A stretch of 27,036 nt of DNA from a bacterium (GTDB lineage Bacteria > Blakebacterota > Blakebacteria > Blakebacterales > Blakebacteraceae), in NCBI GenBank assembly GCA_025774205.1, contig JALGWK010000023.1, forward strand, positions 1-27,036, written 5' to 3'. The notes under the pieces are model-generated. The model ran no database searches. It saw nothing but the letters and a program-made list of their open reading frames with translations, and was not told the DNA's origin. Each line of letters begins with the position of its first letter. Position 1 is the first letter of the stretch. Below are positions 1 through 7,515 of this stretch, one piece after another. Made by a program: the position numbers and the translations under genes.

Positions 1-504
1 CCGGCCGGTGATGTCGAGGAAGTCCTGCAGGGCAGCAGCCTGGCGACTGGTCACGACGCCGACCCTGAAGGGGAATTCCGGAATCGGCTGCTTCCGGTCG
101 GGATCGAAGAGCCCTTCCTTTTCCAGCTTCTCCTTCAGTTGCTGGAAGGCGAGATCCAGTTCTCCCACCCCCGCCGGTTTCAGCTGCCTGATGACCAGCT
201 GGTACTTTCCCTTTAAGGGATAGAGGGTGACCTCGGCCTGGACGAGGACCTTCATCCCGTCTTCCAGGTCGAACCTGAGCGAGGCGACCGTCTCGTTCCA
301 GATGACGATTCCCACCTCGGCGCCACTGCTCAGTTCTCCCTCTACCCAGACGGTCCCGATCCCGTCCTGAAGGAGGTCCCGCACGCGACGGTTGAGTTCC
401 TCGACAGTCAGGACGGCCGGGGTTGTTTCCTCATCAGCCGGACTGACATGGGTGGTCTCTTCCGGTTGGTCGAACAGAGTGGGCTGTTCCGGATCTGATG
501 GCAC
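1..504 (-). CDS. xseA: Exodeoxyribonuclease VII large subunit, N-terminal 168 residues (cut by window edge)
   Basis: The large subunit of exonuclease VII degrades single-stranded DNA together with XseB. Only the N-terminal OB-fold and the start of the catalytic domain lie in the window. The family pattern is clear: LTVEELNRRVRDLL, then VWVEGELS, LYPLKGKYQLVIRQLKPAGVGEL, KLEKEGLFD, and FPFRVGVVTSRQAAALQDFL. The GTG start at 504 shares one base with the folD stop (TAGTG), so the two genes are translationally coupled. About 30 residues precede the first conserved block and look like a low-complexity leader. One oddity: the usual SGHxYFxLKD strand after VEGELS is missing. The sequence goes directly from SSG to AEVGIVIW, about ten residues short but still in frame. 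The family call is firm; whether the gap is real is not known. Confidence 0.93.
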   Translation of the reverse strand, partial: MPSDPEQPTLFDQPEETTHVSPADEETTPAVLTVEELNRRVRDLLQDGIGTVWVEGELSSGAEVGIVIWNETVASLRFDLEDGMKVLVQAEVTLYPLKGKYQLVIRQLKPAGVGELDLAFQQLKEKLEKEGLFDPDRKQPIPEFPFRVGVVTSRQAAALQDFLDITGR

Positions 505-1391
505 TACCCGATACCGTGGATCGTTCTGGCTGCCTGGAGGGTGTTGACCATCAGCATGGTGATGGTCATCGGTCCCACCCCGCCCGGCACCGGTGTGATG
601 GCCGAAGCCACCTCGAGTGCGGCCTCGAAATCGACATCGCCCACCATGCGCCAGCCTCGCTCACGAGTGGAATCCTCCACGCGGTTGCTGCCGACATCGA
701 TAACAACCGCCCCCGGTTTCAGCCAGTCGGCCTTGATGAACCGCGGACTTCCGATGGCCGCGATCACGATGTCCGCCCGCCTCACGATATCGGGCAGATC
801 CTGCGTCCGGCTGTGGGCCACTGTCACCGTTGCATTGGCTTTGTCATTCTTCTGGACGAGGAGCATGGCCACCGGTTTGCCGACGATATTGCTCCTGCCC
901 ACAACCACCACTTCCCGCCCCCCCGGCGGATTACCGGAGCGGTGCAGGAGTTCAAGTATCCCGGCCGGCGTACAGGGAGTGAAGCGGGGTTGTCCCACCA
1001 TAAGGCGACCGACGTTATCGGGATGGAAACCATCGACATCCTTGGCAGGATCGATGGCCAGCAGGACTTTCTGTTCATCGATGTGCCCGGGGAGCGGCAA
1101 CTGCACCAGGATGCCATGGACCGCGGGGTCCCCGTTCAGCCTGTCCACCAGCGAGAGCAGTTCTTCTTCTGACATGTCCGCGGAGTGTTCTTCGGCGAAT
1201 GAGTTGATCCCCAGCTCGCCGCAGGCCTTCTTCTTCATGCCGACATAGGAGTGGCTTCCGGGATCATCACCGATCAGGACCGTCGCCAGCCCGGGGGTTA
1301 TCCCCTGTTCAGTGAGCTCGCGCACACCATTGGCGACCTCCACCCGTATCGTGGCTGCTATCTGCTTCCCGTCTATCAGTGCGGCGCTCAT
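504..1391 (-). CDS. folD: Bifunctional methylenetetrahydrofolate dehydrogenase / methenyltetrahydrofolate cyclohydrolase
   Basis: FolD interconverts 5,10-methylene-, 5,10-methenyl- and 10-formyl-tetrahydrofolate in the cytoplasm and so supplies one-carbon units for purine and formyl-Met-tRNA synthesis. At 295 residues it has the usual length. The substrate site shows Y49 and K53/K55 in SYVGMKKKA. QLPLPGHID and DVDGFHPDN follow. The NADP site is GRSNIVGKPVA, and the C-terminus carries VPGGVGPMTITML. It overlaps the upstream phosphodiesterase gene by four bases (ATGA) and its stop overlaps the xseA start. The folD-xseA pairing is common in bacteria. I see nothing abnormal in it. Confidence 0.97.
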   Translation of the reverse strand: MSAALIDGKQIAATIRVEVANGVRELTEQGITPGLATVLIGDDPGSHSYVGMKKKACGELGINSFAEEHSADMSEEELLSLVDRLNGDPAVHGILVQLPLPGHIDEQKVLLAIDPAKDVDGFHPDNVGRLMVGQPRFTPCTPAGILELLHRSGNPPGGREVVVVGRSNIVGKPVAMLLVQKNDKANATVTVAHSRTQDLPDIVRRADIVIAAIGSPRFIKADWLKPGAVVIDVGSNRVEDSTRERGWRMVGDVDFEAALEVASAITPVPGGVGPMTITMLMVNTLQAARTIHGIG

Positions 1392-2215
1392 TCCTCCTCA
1401 TCGTCCTCCTGCCGGGTGGTATACGCATCCGGATCGAGCGGCACCCGGTGCCGGTGGATCGCGACAGCGGAACCGGTCGACTCTTCAACCTCGATGGTGA
1501 CGGCGCAGAAACAGGGATCTCCCCTGGCGACCTGGAAACGGTTAAGAATGCCCAGTTTGAACCGGTTCAGGGCGTCTTCCTTGCGAACACCGATCACCGA
1601 GTCGAGCGGGCCGGTCATGCCAACGTCGGTGAGGTAGGCGGTTCCCCCGGGCAGGATACGCTCATCGGCGGTCTGAACGTGGGTATGGGTACCGATCACT
1701 CCCGACACGCGTCCGTCGAGGTGCCATCCGAAGGCGACTTTCTCACTCGTCGCCTCGGCGTGGAAATCCACCAGGATGATGTCGGTCTTACCCTCCAGCT
1801 CCTCAAGGATCGTGTCGACAGTCCGGAAAGGATCGTCCACACCCCTCATGAAAACCCGGCCCTGCAGATTGATCACGGCCACCCGGGCACCATTCCCGGC
1901 GGTTCCGGTCCAGACTCCCTTGCCGGGCACTCCGGGCGGATAGTTGGCCGGACGGAGGAGCCGCGGTTCATTGTTCAGGTAACCGAGGACTTCGCGCTTG
2001 TCGAACGTGTGATTGCCGCCCGAGATCACATCGATCCCGGTTTCGAAGAGCTCCTGCGCGACCCGCTCGGTGATGCCGAAGCCGCCGGCGGAGTTCTCCC
2101 CGTTGGCCACGATGAGATCGTACCTGTCGACTGCCTCCTCACCTCTGATCCAGGCCGTCATGGCGCGACGCCCTATTCTGCCCATGATGTCGCCGATAAA
2201 AAGGATCCTGGTCAT
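1388..2215 (-). CDS. YmdB-family metallophosphoesterase (TIGR00282; probable 2',3'-cyclic nucleotide phosphodiesterase)
   Basis: This family is known from Bacillus YmdB, a cytoplasmic phosphodiesterase that acts on 2',3'-cAMP and affects RNA turnover and biofilm decisions. The metal-binding blocks are all visible in order: FIGDIMGRIGR at the N-terminus (Asp9), VANGENSAGG, GGNHTFDK, VDFHAEATSEK and GTHTHVQTADE. The open frame continues upstream to 2305, but ATG at 2215 is chosen. It places FIGDIMG at the extreme N-terminus as in the family and has AAGGAA seven bases upstream, giving 275 residues. The C-terminus is an acidic tail. It follows zapA and overlaps folD by four bases. In many bacteria rny (RNase Y) sits between zapA and this gene; here there are only 67 bases between them. 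Confidence 0.93.
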   Translation of the reverse strand: MTRILFIGDIMGRIGRRAMTAWIRGEEAVDRYDLIVANGENSAGGFGITERVAQELFETGIDVISGGNHTFDKREVLGYLNNEPRLLRPANYPPGVPGKGVWTGTAGNGARVAVINLQGRVFMRGVDDPFRTVDTILEELEGKTDIILVDFHAEATSEKVAFGWHLDGRVSGVIGTHTHVQTADERILPGGTAYLTDVGMTGPLDSVIGVRKEDALNRFKLGILNRFQVARGDPCFCAVTIEVEESTGSAVAIHRHRVPLDPDAYTTRQEDDEEE

Positions 2216-2282
2216 CTGTATTCCTTGCGGGTACTCAGGCGGTGTTGCGGACGGAACAGCGGTTCGGAAGGTACGTAAGGGC

Positions 2283-2564
2283 TCACCCGGTGGAGAGTCC
2301 CTCACGGACCCTGTCCGCGAGGAGTGACAGTCGCTCCTCGATGTCTCCGATCTCTGTGTCGCTCGAACCTCTCAACCTGAACAGTTCGTCGGTGATATTG
2401 AGGGCTGCCAGGATCGCCACCTTGGTGGTCGATTTGACACTGAGTGTATCGGCCACTTCCTTCATCTTCCCATCCACGTACTCTGCCACCTCGTGGATAT
2501 AATCGGAATCAGCCTCGCCCCTGACCGGGTACTCCGTTCCGTAGATGGTCACCTTGACACTCAT
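2283..2564 (-). CDS. zapA: Cell division protein ZapA
   Basis: ZapA is a small cytosolic protein that cross-links FtsZ filaments at the division ring. The 93-residue product has the family pattern: an N-terminal beta segment (VKVTIYGTEYPVRGEAD), then YIHEVAEYVDGKMKEVA, then KVAILAALNITDELFRL, and a C-terminal coiled coil. It starts three bases after the stop of the small coiled-coil gene upstream. The two are therefore almost certainly co-translated and possibly partners. Position downstream of pheT is the usual one for zapA in many phyla. Confidence 0.92.
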   Translation of the reverse strand: MSVKVTIYGTEYPVRGEADSDYIHEVAEYVDGKMKEVADTLSVKSTTKVAILAALNITDELFRLRGSSDTEIGDIEERLSLLADRVREGLSTG

Positions 2565-2567
2565 GAT

Positions 2568-2840
2568 CTACAACACTTCCAATCTGGCCAGAACGTTCGC
2601 CAGCCGGCTCTGGATCTCTTCCCGTTTCCGGCGGTACTGAAGATCGAGTTCCCCGGAGGCTTCAGCAGCCTTGCGACGGAGTCGATCGAGCTCTTTCGCC
2701 TGGCGGTTGAATTCAGCTTTCAGCTCCTTGAGGCGTTCCTCGGCTCCGGTATTGTTCTTCAGTTTCTTCCGAAACTCGTTGAGCAGCCTGTCGACCTGCT
2801 TCTCAAGATCATCTATCGGTTTCGTACGTGATCCGGCCAC
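2568..2840 (-). CDS. Small coiled-coil protein encoded directly before zapA (hypothetical)
   Basis: I do not recognise a named family. The 90-residue product is almost entirely predicted helix with heptad-like spacing of Leu, Ile and Val and very high charge. Typical stretches are DDLEKQVDRLLNEFRKKLK, EERLKELKAEFNRQAKELDRLRR and REEIQSRLANVLARLEVL. There is no signal peptide and no membrane segment, so it should be cytosolic. The start is GTG at 2840 with AGAGG seven bases upstream. It sits 42 bases after pheT and three bases before zapA. By analogy with ZapB, or with Caulobacter ZauP, a coiled-coil protein encoded beside zapA, it may be a Z-ring partner of ZapA. That role is inference from position and shape only. 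Confidence 0.8.
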   Translation of the reverse strand: MAGSRTKPIDDLEKQVDRLLNEFRKKLKNNTGAEERLKELKAEFNRQAKELDRLRRKAAEASGELDLQYRRKREEIQSRLANVLARLEVL

Positions 2841-2882
2841 GGTGCAACCTCTGCCAGTCAGGTCCGGGGACCGGGATCGGTA

Positions 2883-5270
2883 TCAACCCCTCAGTCGCGC
2901 CCCGAACTCGTTCTCGAGTATCTTCACCAGCTTCTTAAGTATATCCTCCAAATCACTATCTGACATTGTATTGCCGATATCTCGCAATCGCAAGGAGAGG
3001 AGCACGCCCTTCCGGTCGGCAGGAATCTGATCTCCCGTGTACCGTTCTACCAGCCTGACATCCTCAACCCGCTTCTCGGTTTTCAACCGGTCGATGATGG
3101 TGCCAACCGGGGCCTCAAGGGGCAGGATGAGTGACAGGTCCCTCTCTGCCGCCGGGAATCTCGGCAATCCCTGGTAGCGGCGCACGGAACGGTGCCCCGT
3201 TTCGATCGAATCAAGTCGGAAGCCGAAGACCCAGACCGGCTTCGTGAAACCCAGGGCTTCTGCGAATCCGATCGTGAGCCGGCCGGCGAGTCCTGTCTCG
3301 TTTTCATCATCGTCTACGTAGCGGATCCCGGTCGATGCGTCGAGGGCCGCCCCGTTGTACGGAAGAGCCCGCGGAGTGTCAATACGGAGGGCCCGGTAAT
3401 GAGCCGCCATAAGGCCTGTCAGATCGAACCAGTCCGTCCCGGGGGAGGATTCGTCCCATATCTCTGCCAGTCGGGACCCATGGAGAGCTCCCACGATCCA
3501 CTCCTGCTCCAGCGCCTTGTCACCTTCAAGGCGGTGAACCATTCCGATCTCGAAAATCCTCACATCGGTCATCTGGTGGCGATGGTTGTGTGCCAGGGCC
3601 CTCAGGACTCCCGGAAGGAGATCCCGTCGGAGTTCCGAACTCTCCTCACCTCGCGGATTGGCCAGGACGACAGGCTCACTCCCGGGCAGGAAGGGATGGG
3701 CGGCATCTCTGCCCACCAGTGAATCGGTGATGACCTCGTAGAATCCGAAATGCACCATCGCGTTCCGGATATCCACGCGAAGCTTCTGTCGGAGTGTCGG
3801 ACCGGCCGCTGCCTCACCTGAGAGTCTGGTGTCACTGCCGAGATTGTCGTAGCCCCAGACCCTGGCCAGTTCTTCGGCGACGTGGGCAGGGCCGTCGGCG
3901 TCCGGCCGCCAGGGGGGGATGGTCACCTGCCACTCCCCCGCTTGAGCCCCATCATTCACTTCGAAACCGAGCCGCTCGAGGATACCGGTCGCCTCATCAT
4001 CGGGTATCGAGGCCCCGAGCAGGCTGTCGACCCAGGTCTTCCGGACTGAGACCGCCCGTTGCTCGAGCGCCTCCGGAGCGACCTGCTCGACCAGTCCGGC
4101 GGCAACTTCGCCTCCGGCCATGTCAGCGATCAGGCGCGCGGTCCGGTCCGCTGCCCGGCCCGTAATGGTCGGATCGGTACCCCGCTCGAACCGTTTCCCG
4201 CTTTCGGTGATGAGGTCGAGGCGGCCACCGCCGATGCTGACCCTGATCGGATTGAAGTGCGCGCTCTCCAGAAGCACATCGGTGGTGTCACCACTGATCT
4301 CGGAATCGAATCCGCCCATCACCCCGGCCACGGCCAGGGCGCGGTCCGGGTCGGCGATGACAAGGAGTTCCGGATCGAGGGTCTGGACCTTCTCATCGAG
4401 GGTTCTGAGCGCTTCGCCCTCGCGAGCCCGGCGGACGATGATGGAACCACCGGCGACCTGACGCAGATCGAAGGCGTGCTGGGGTTGACCGAGTTCCATC
4501 ATGGTGTAGTTGGTGATATCCACGATCAGGTTGATTGGTCTCAGACCCACCGCACGCAGACGACCCGCGAGCCATGGGGGGGAGGAGTCGATCCGAACAT
4601 TCCGGATGAGGCGGGCCGAGTACCGGGGGCAGCCCTCGAAATCCTCGATTGCCACGCTGATGGTTTCCGAGGCGGCAGGACCACTCTCGTTGACGGAGAA
4701 ATCGGGTGGTTCCAGGGGGAGTTGGAAGAGAGCCGCCGTCTCCCGGGCGAGGCCGTAGATGCTCAGGGCGTCGGGACGGTTCGGAGTGACGTCGATCTCG
4801 ATGATCTCGTCATCAATGCCCAGGTATTCCGCGAAGGATGTTCCGACGGCAGCCTCTTCCGGCAGCACTACGATGCCGGCCGCGTCATCCCCGATTTCAA
4901 GTTCCACCTCGGAACAGATCATACCCATCGAGACTTCACCGCGGATTTTCGCCTTCTTCAGGCGCATCCCGTTCGGCAGGAGAGTGCCAACCTCGGCGAA
5001 AGGAACCTTCTGTCCTGCCGCGACGTTCGGCGCTCCACATACCACCGGTATCGGTTCTCCCCCGATGGTCACCGAACAGACACTCAGTCTGTCGGCATCG
5101 GGGTGTCTGCCGGCCTCGAGTACTTCAGCGACCGTGACTCCCTTGAATATCTCGCCGGGACGCACGATCTCCTCCACTTCGAGACCCGCTACGGTCAGGC
5201 TCACGGCCAGGTCCTCGGCGCTCCCCTCATAGGGGACGAAATCACGCAGCCAGCTCAGTGGTAGACGCAT
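2883..5270 (-). CDS. pheT: Phenylalanyl-tRNA synthetase beta subunit
   Basis: PheT forms the alpha2-beta2 enzyme with PheS and carries tRNA-binding and editing functions. At 795 residues it matches the bacterial long form. Domains in order: N-terminal MRLPLSWLRDFVPY; the EMAP-like OB fold (HPDADRLSVCSV, VVCGAPN, MICSEVELEIG) at about 40-155; the B3/B4 editing region (VDITNYTMMELGQPQHAFD); the B5 domain; the catalytic-like core (VWGYDN, NPRGEESSELRRDLLPGVL); and the C-terminal ferredoxin-like anticodon-binding domain (RFPAAERDLSLILP, VRLVERYTGDQIP). The start lies one base after the pheS stop. No frame break or missing block was seen. Confidence 0.98.
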   Translation of the reverse strand: MRLPLSWLRDFVPYEGSAEDLAVSLTVAGLEVEEIVRPGEIFKGVTVAEVLEAGRHPDADRLSVCSVTIGGEPIPVVCGAPNVAAGQKVPFAEVGTLLPNGMRLKKAKIRGEVSMGMICSEVELEIGDDAAGIVVLPEEAAVGTSFAEYLGIDDEIIEIDVTPNRPDALSIYGLARETAALFQLPLEPPDFSVNESGPAASETISVAIEDFEGCPRYSARLIRNVRIDSSPPWLAGRLRAVGLRPINLIVDITNYTMMELGQPQHAFDLRQVAGGSIIVRRAREGEALRTLDEKVQTLDPELLVIADPDRALAVAGVMGGFDSEISGDTTDVLLESAHFNPIRVSIGGGRLDLITESGKRFERGTDPTITGRAADRTARLIADMAGGEVAAGLVEQVAPEALEQRAVSVRKTWVDSLLGASIPDDEATGILERLGFEVNDGAQAGEWQVTIPPWRPDADGPAHVAEELARVWGYDNLGSDTRLSGEAAAGPTLRQKLRVDIRNAMVHFGFYEVITDSLVGRDAAHPFLPGSEPVVLANPRGEESSELRRDLLPGVLRALAHNHRHQMTDVRIFEIGMVHRLEGDKALEQEWIVGALHGSRLAEIWDESSPGTDWFDLTGLMAAHYRALRIDTPRALPYNGAALDASTGIRYVDDDENETGLAGRLTIGFAEALGFTKPVWVFGFRLDSIETGHRSVRRYQGLPRFPAAERDLSLILPLEAPVGTIIDRLKTEKRVEDVRLVERYTGDQIPADRKGVLLSLRLRDIGNTMSDSDLEDILKKLVKILENEFGARLRG

Positions 5271-5271
5271 C

Positions 5272-6291
5272 TCAGAACTGCTCCAGGAAACGGAGATCGT
5301 TCTCGTAGAATAGCCGGATATCGTCGATGCCGTATCTCAGCATGGCGATCCGTTCCACGCCCATGCCGAAGGCGTATCCGGTCACCTTCTCCGGATCGTA
5401 TCCGACGAAACCGTAGAGATCGGGATTCACCATCCCCGCTCCGAGGATCTCGATCCAGCCTGTCCCCTTGCACAGCCGGCAGCCCTTGCCGCTGCACTGA
5501 AAGCAGCCGATATCAAGCTCGGCGCTCGGTTCGGTGAAGGGGAAATAGGAGGGTCGGAAGCGCGTCGGCACCTCCTCGCCGAACAGCCTGTGCGCGAAGG
5601 TGTCGAGGGCACCTCGCAGCATGGCCATGCTCACGCCCTCATCGACGTAGAGCCCTTCGACCTGGTGGAAGACCGGGCTGTGGGTAGAGTCAGGAGTGTC
5701 GGATCGGTAGCAGCGGCCGGGAACGATGATCCGGACCGGCGGTTCCTGGTGTTCCATGGTCCTGATCTGGACAGGACTGGTATGCGTTCGAAGGACCATT
5801 CCGGGTGGCGATTCGGTCCAGAAGGTATCCCACATCCCCCGGGCGGGATGGTGTTCGGGGATGTTCAGCGCCTCGAAGTTGTAGTATTCCGATTCAACCT
5901 CAGGCCCCTCTGCGACGTCGAATCCCATCTCCCGGAAGACATCGATGATCTCATTGAGCGTCGTGGTCAGCGGGTGGAGCCGGCCGATAAAGGGAGTCCG
6001 TCCCGGATGGGTAATGTCGAAATCGGCCCCTGTTTCCGATTCGTCGGCGGACAGATTCCTGAGCCGTTCTTCGAGGCAGGCAGCCAGTTCCCCTTTGAGG
6101 GCATTGAGGGTTCCACCGGCAATCGGCCGTTCATCTGCGGGAAGATCGGGGATCTGGCGCAGGAGGAGGGTGATGCGTCCCTTCCTGCCGATCCAGGCCA
6201 CCCGCGCAGACTCCAGTTCATGCTCGTCGGCGGCAGATTCGAACATCTGCCTCGCCTCTGCGGCAAGGGCCTCATAATCGATCGAACTCAC
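5272..6291 (-). CDS. pheS: Phenylalanyl-tRNA synthetase alpha subunit
   Basis: This is the catalytic subunit that charges tRNA-Phe. The 339-residue product has the N-terminal coiled coil, then GFDVAEGPEVESEYYNFEAL, HPARGMWDTFW, HQVEGLYVDE, the Cys-rich loop CFQCSGKGCRLCKGTGW with EILGAGMVNPD, and class II motif 3 FGMGVERIAMLRYGIDDIR. The start is GTG at 6291; no in-frame ATG lies nearby, and the Shine-Dalgarno match is weak. It follows rplT after a 96-base spacer that holds a strong terminator-like hairpin. Its expression may therefore depend on read-through or attenuation. Confidence 0.97.
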   Translation of the reverse strand: MSSIDYEALAAEARQMFESAADEHELESARVAWIGRKGRITLLLRQIPDLPADERPIAGGTLNALKGELAACLEERLRNLSADESETGADFDITHPGRTPFIGRLHPLTTTLNEIIDVFREMGFDVAEGPEVESEYYNFEALNIPEHHPARGMWDTFWTESPPGMVLRTHTSPVQIRTMEHQEPPVRIIVPGRCYRSDTPDSTHSPVFHQVEGLYVDEGVSMAMLRGALDTFAHRLFGEEVPTRFRPSYFPFTEPSAELDIGCFQCSGKGCRLCKGTGWIEILGAGMVNPDLYGFVGYDPEKVTGYAFGMGVERIAMLRYGIDDIRLFYENDLRFLEQF

Positions 6292-6314
6292 GACGTCAGT
6301 CCGTCCCTGTTCGT

Positions 6315-6347
6315 AAAAACCGGCCGGTACCCCGGGGCACCGGCCGG
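6315..6347 (-). terminator. Strong intrinsic terminator or attenuator between rplT and pheS
   Basis: Reading on the minus strand, a perfect 9-bp stem CCGGCCGGT / ACCGGCCGG encloses a 10-base loop that is itself CCCC/GGGG. Five T follow immediately. This is a textbook rho-independent terminator lying inside the thrS-infC-rpmI-rplT-pheST block. In E. coli the same spot holds the pheM leader peptide and the pheST attenuator. Here I find no Phe-rich leader ORF before the hairpin, so either another control mechanism works on it or it simply tunes read-through. Confidence 0.85.
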
Positions 6348-6387
6348 CCGTGTTCAGATCGATACGGGAGCGCGGTTACCCGGGGTG

Positions 6388-6744
6388 TTAACTGCTCCCC
6401 GTCCGGGCGGTCTCGATCACTTCGGCGAAAGCCTCGTCATCACGCACCGCCAGATCCGCGAGCACCTTCCTGTTCAGCGCGATACCGGCACTATCGAGAT
6501 CGTGGATCAGCTGGCTGTAGGTCGTGCCGTGCTTGCGGGCAGCGGCGTTGATCCTCACGATCCAGAGCTTCCTGAAATCCCGTTTCTTCCTGCGGCGGTC
6601 ACGATAGGCATACTGGCGGCCGCGTTCAACGGCTTCCCGGGCAGTACGATAGAGTTTGCGTCGTCCGCCGACATATCCCCTGGCCTGCTTCAGATACCCT
6701 TTTCTTCGCCGGCGACTCGCCGGACTGTTCTTTGCTCGCGGCAT
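6388..6744 (-). CDS. rplT: 50S ribosomal protein L20
   Basis: L20 binds 23S rRNA early in large-subunit assembly. The 118-residue protein shows the full family sequence: an Arg/Lys-rich N-terminus, KGYLKQARGYVGGRRKLYRT, AYRDRRRKKRDFRKLWIVRI, NAAARKHGTTYSQLIHDL and NRKVLADLAVRD. Its ATG shares one base with the rpmI stop (TGATG), so it is translationally coupled. In several bacteria L20 represses its own operon by binding the leader. No clear rRNA mimic was identified here. Confidence 0.98.
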   Translation of the reverse strand: MPRAKNSPASRRRRKGYLKQARGYVGGRRKLYRTAREAVERGRQYAYRDRRRKKRDFRKLWIVRINAAARKHGTTYSQLIHDLDSAGIALNRKVLADLAVRDDEAFAEVIETARTGSS

Positions 6745-6935
6745 CAGCCCAACATCCTGTCTATCTTCTTGTGGTTAGCAGGAGAGACGATAGTACCCTT
6801 CCTCAGCGTTCGTTTCCTCTTGGTCGTCTTCGACGACAGCAGATGGCTGCCGTATGCCCGGCGCCGTCTGATCTTGCCGGTGCCGGTCTTCCTGAACCGC
6901 TTCATGGCGGCCCGGTTGCTCTTCATCTTGGGCAT
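6744..6935 (-). CDS. rpmI: 50S ribosomal protein L35
   Basis: This is a 63-residue basic protein of the large ribosomal subunit. MPKMKSNRAAMKRFRKTGTG, then KIRRRRAYGSHLL, then KTTKRKRTLRKGTIV and a C-terminal KKIDRMLG are all typical. It lies ten bases after infC and overlaps rplT by one base, which is the conserved infC-rpmI-rplT order. Confidence 0.98.
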   Translation of the reverse strand: MPKMKSNRAAMKRFRKTGTGKIRRRRAYGSHLLSSKTTKRKRTLRKGTIVSPANHKKIDRMLG

Positions 6936-6945
6936 GTTGCTTTCC

Positions 6946-7515
6946 CTATCCCTCGTCCTCTTCCTCGGTTGATTCCGGCTTCTTTGCTGCCACCGCAGCG
7001 CTTCTGGACGGTGCCACGACCATGGTCATGTTCCGTCCTTCCGACTTCGGCTCCTGCTCCACTACAGCGATATCCCCGATGTCCACCTTGACGCGATCGA
7101 GGATCGCCCGCCCGAATTCCTGATGCATCATCTCCCGGCCACGGAACATGATCGTGAGTTTTACCTTGTCCCCTTTTTCGAGGAACTCACGGACATGGGC
7201 GACCTTGAAATCGTAATCGTGATCATTGATCTTGGGACGGAACTTCATCTCCTTGATCGTGATCTGATGCTGTTTCTTCCGGGCTTCCTTATCCTTCTTG
7301 GCCTGCTCGTACTTGTACCGCCCGTAGTCCATGATCTTGCAGACCGGCGGACGGGCGTTCGGAGCGACCTCCACGAGATCAAGTCCCCGTTCCTCGGCTA
7401 TCTTTCTCGCTTCGTGTGCCTCCATGATCCCCAGTTGTGCGCCCTCATCATCGATTACACGCACGGGCGAGATCTTGATCTGGTAGTTGACGCGTGGGCC
7501 TCGGTCATTGCTCAC
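6946..7515 (-). CDS. infC: Translation initiation factor IF-3
   Basis: IF-3 keeps 30S subunits free and checks start-codon pairing. The 189-residue product has both domains. The N-terminal domain has VNYQIKISPVRVIDDEGAQLGIM and LDLVEVAPNARPPVCKIMDYG; the linker is KYEQAKKDKEARKKQ; the C-terminal domain has IKEMKFRPKINDHDYDFK, VKLTIMFRGREM and VVEQEPKSEGRNMTMV. The start is GTG at 7515, overlapping the thrS stop by four bases (GTGA). Many infC genes start with the rare AUU or AUC, through which IF-3 represses itself. A GTG would weaken that control. The C-terminal tail is acidic (ESTEEEDEG). Confidence 0.97.
   Translation of the reverse strand: MSNDRGPRVNYQIKISPVRVIDDEGAQLGIMEAHEARKIAEERGLDLVEVAPNARPPVCKIMDYGRYKYEQAKKDKEARKKQHQITIKEMKFRPKINDHDYDFKVAHVREFLEKGDKVKLTIMFRGREMMHQEFGRAILDRVKVDIGDIAVVEQEPKSEGRNMTMVVAPSRSAAVAAKKPESTEEEDEG

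Noticed and set aside
2216-2282. 6S RNA or rny between zapA and the YmdB-like gene
   Set aside because: Only 67 bases are available and no structure or ORF of the right kind is present.
2216-2305. Upstream start at 2305 for the YmdB-like protein
   Set aside because: The extra 30 residues are Pro/Arg-rich, overlap the zapA end and have no family match. ATG 2215 has a good ribosome binding site and the correct N-terminus.
4059-5264. Long plus-strand open frame opposite pheT (401 residues), and similar ones opposite thrS (8331-9542), secA (16927-18207) and ribBA (20016-21284)
   Set aside because: They are antisense shadows in GC-rich coding DNA. They have no recognisable domain, and the opposite strand is fully explained by conserved genes.
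6348-6387. pheM-like leader peptide before the pheST hairpin
   Set aside because: No short ORF with Phe codons could be found there.
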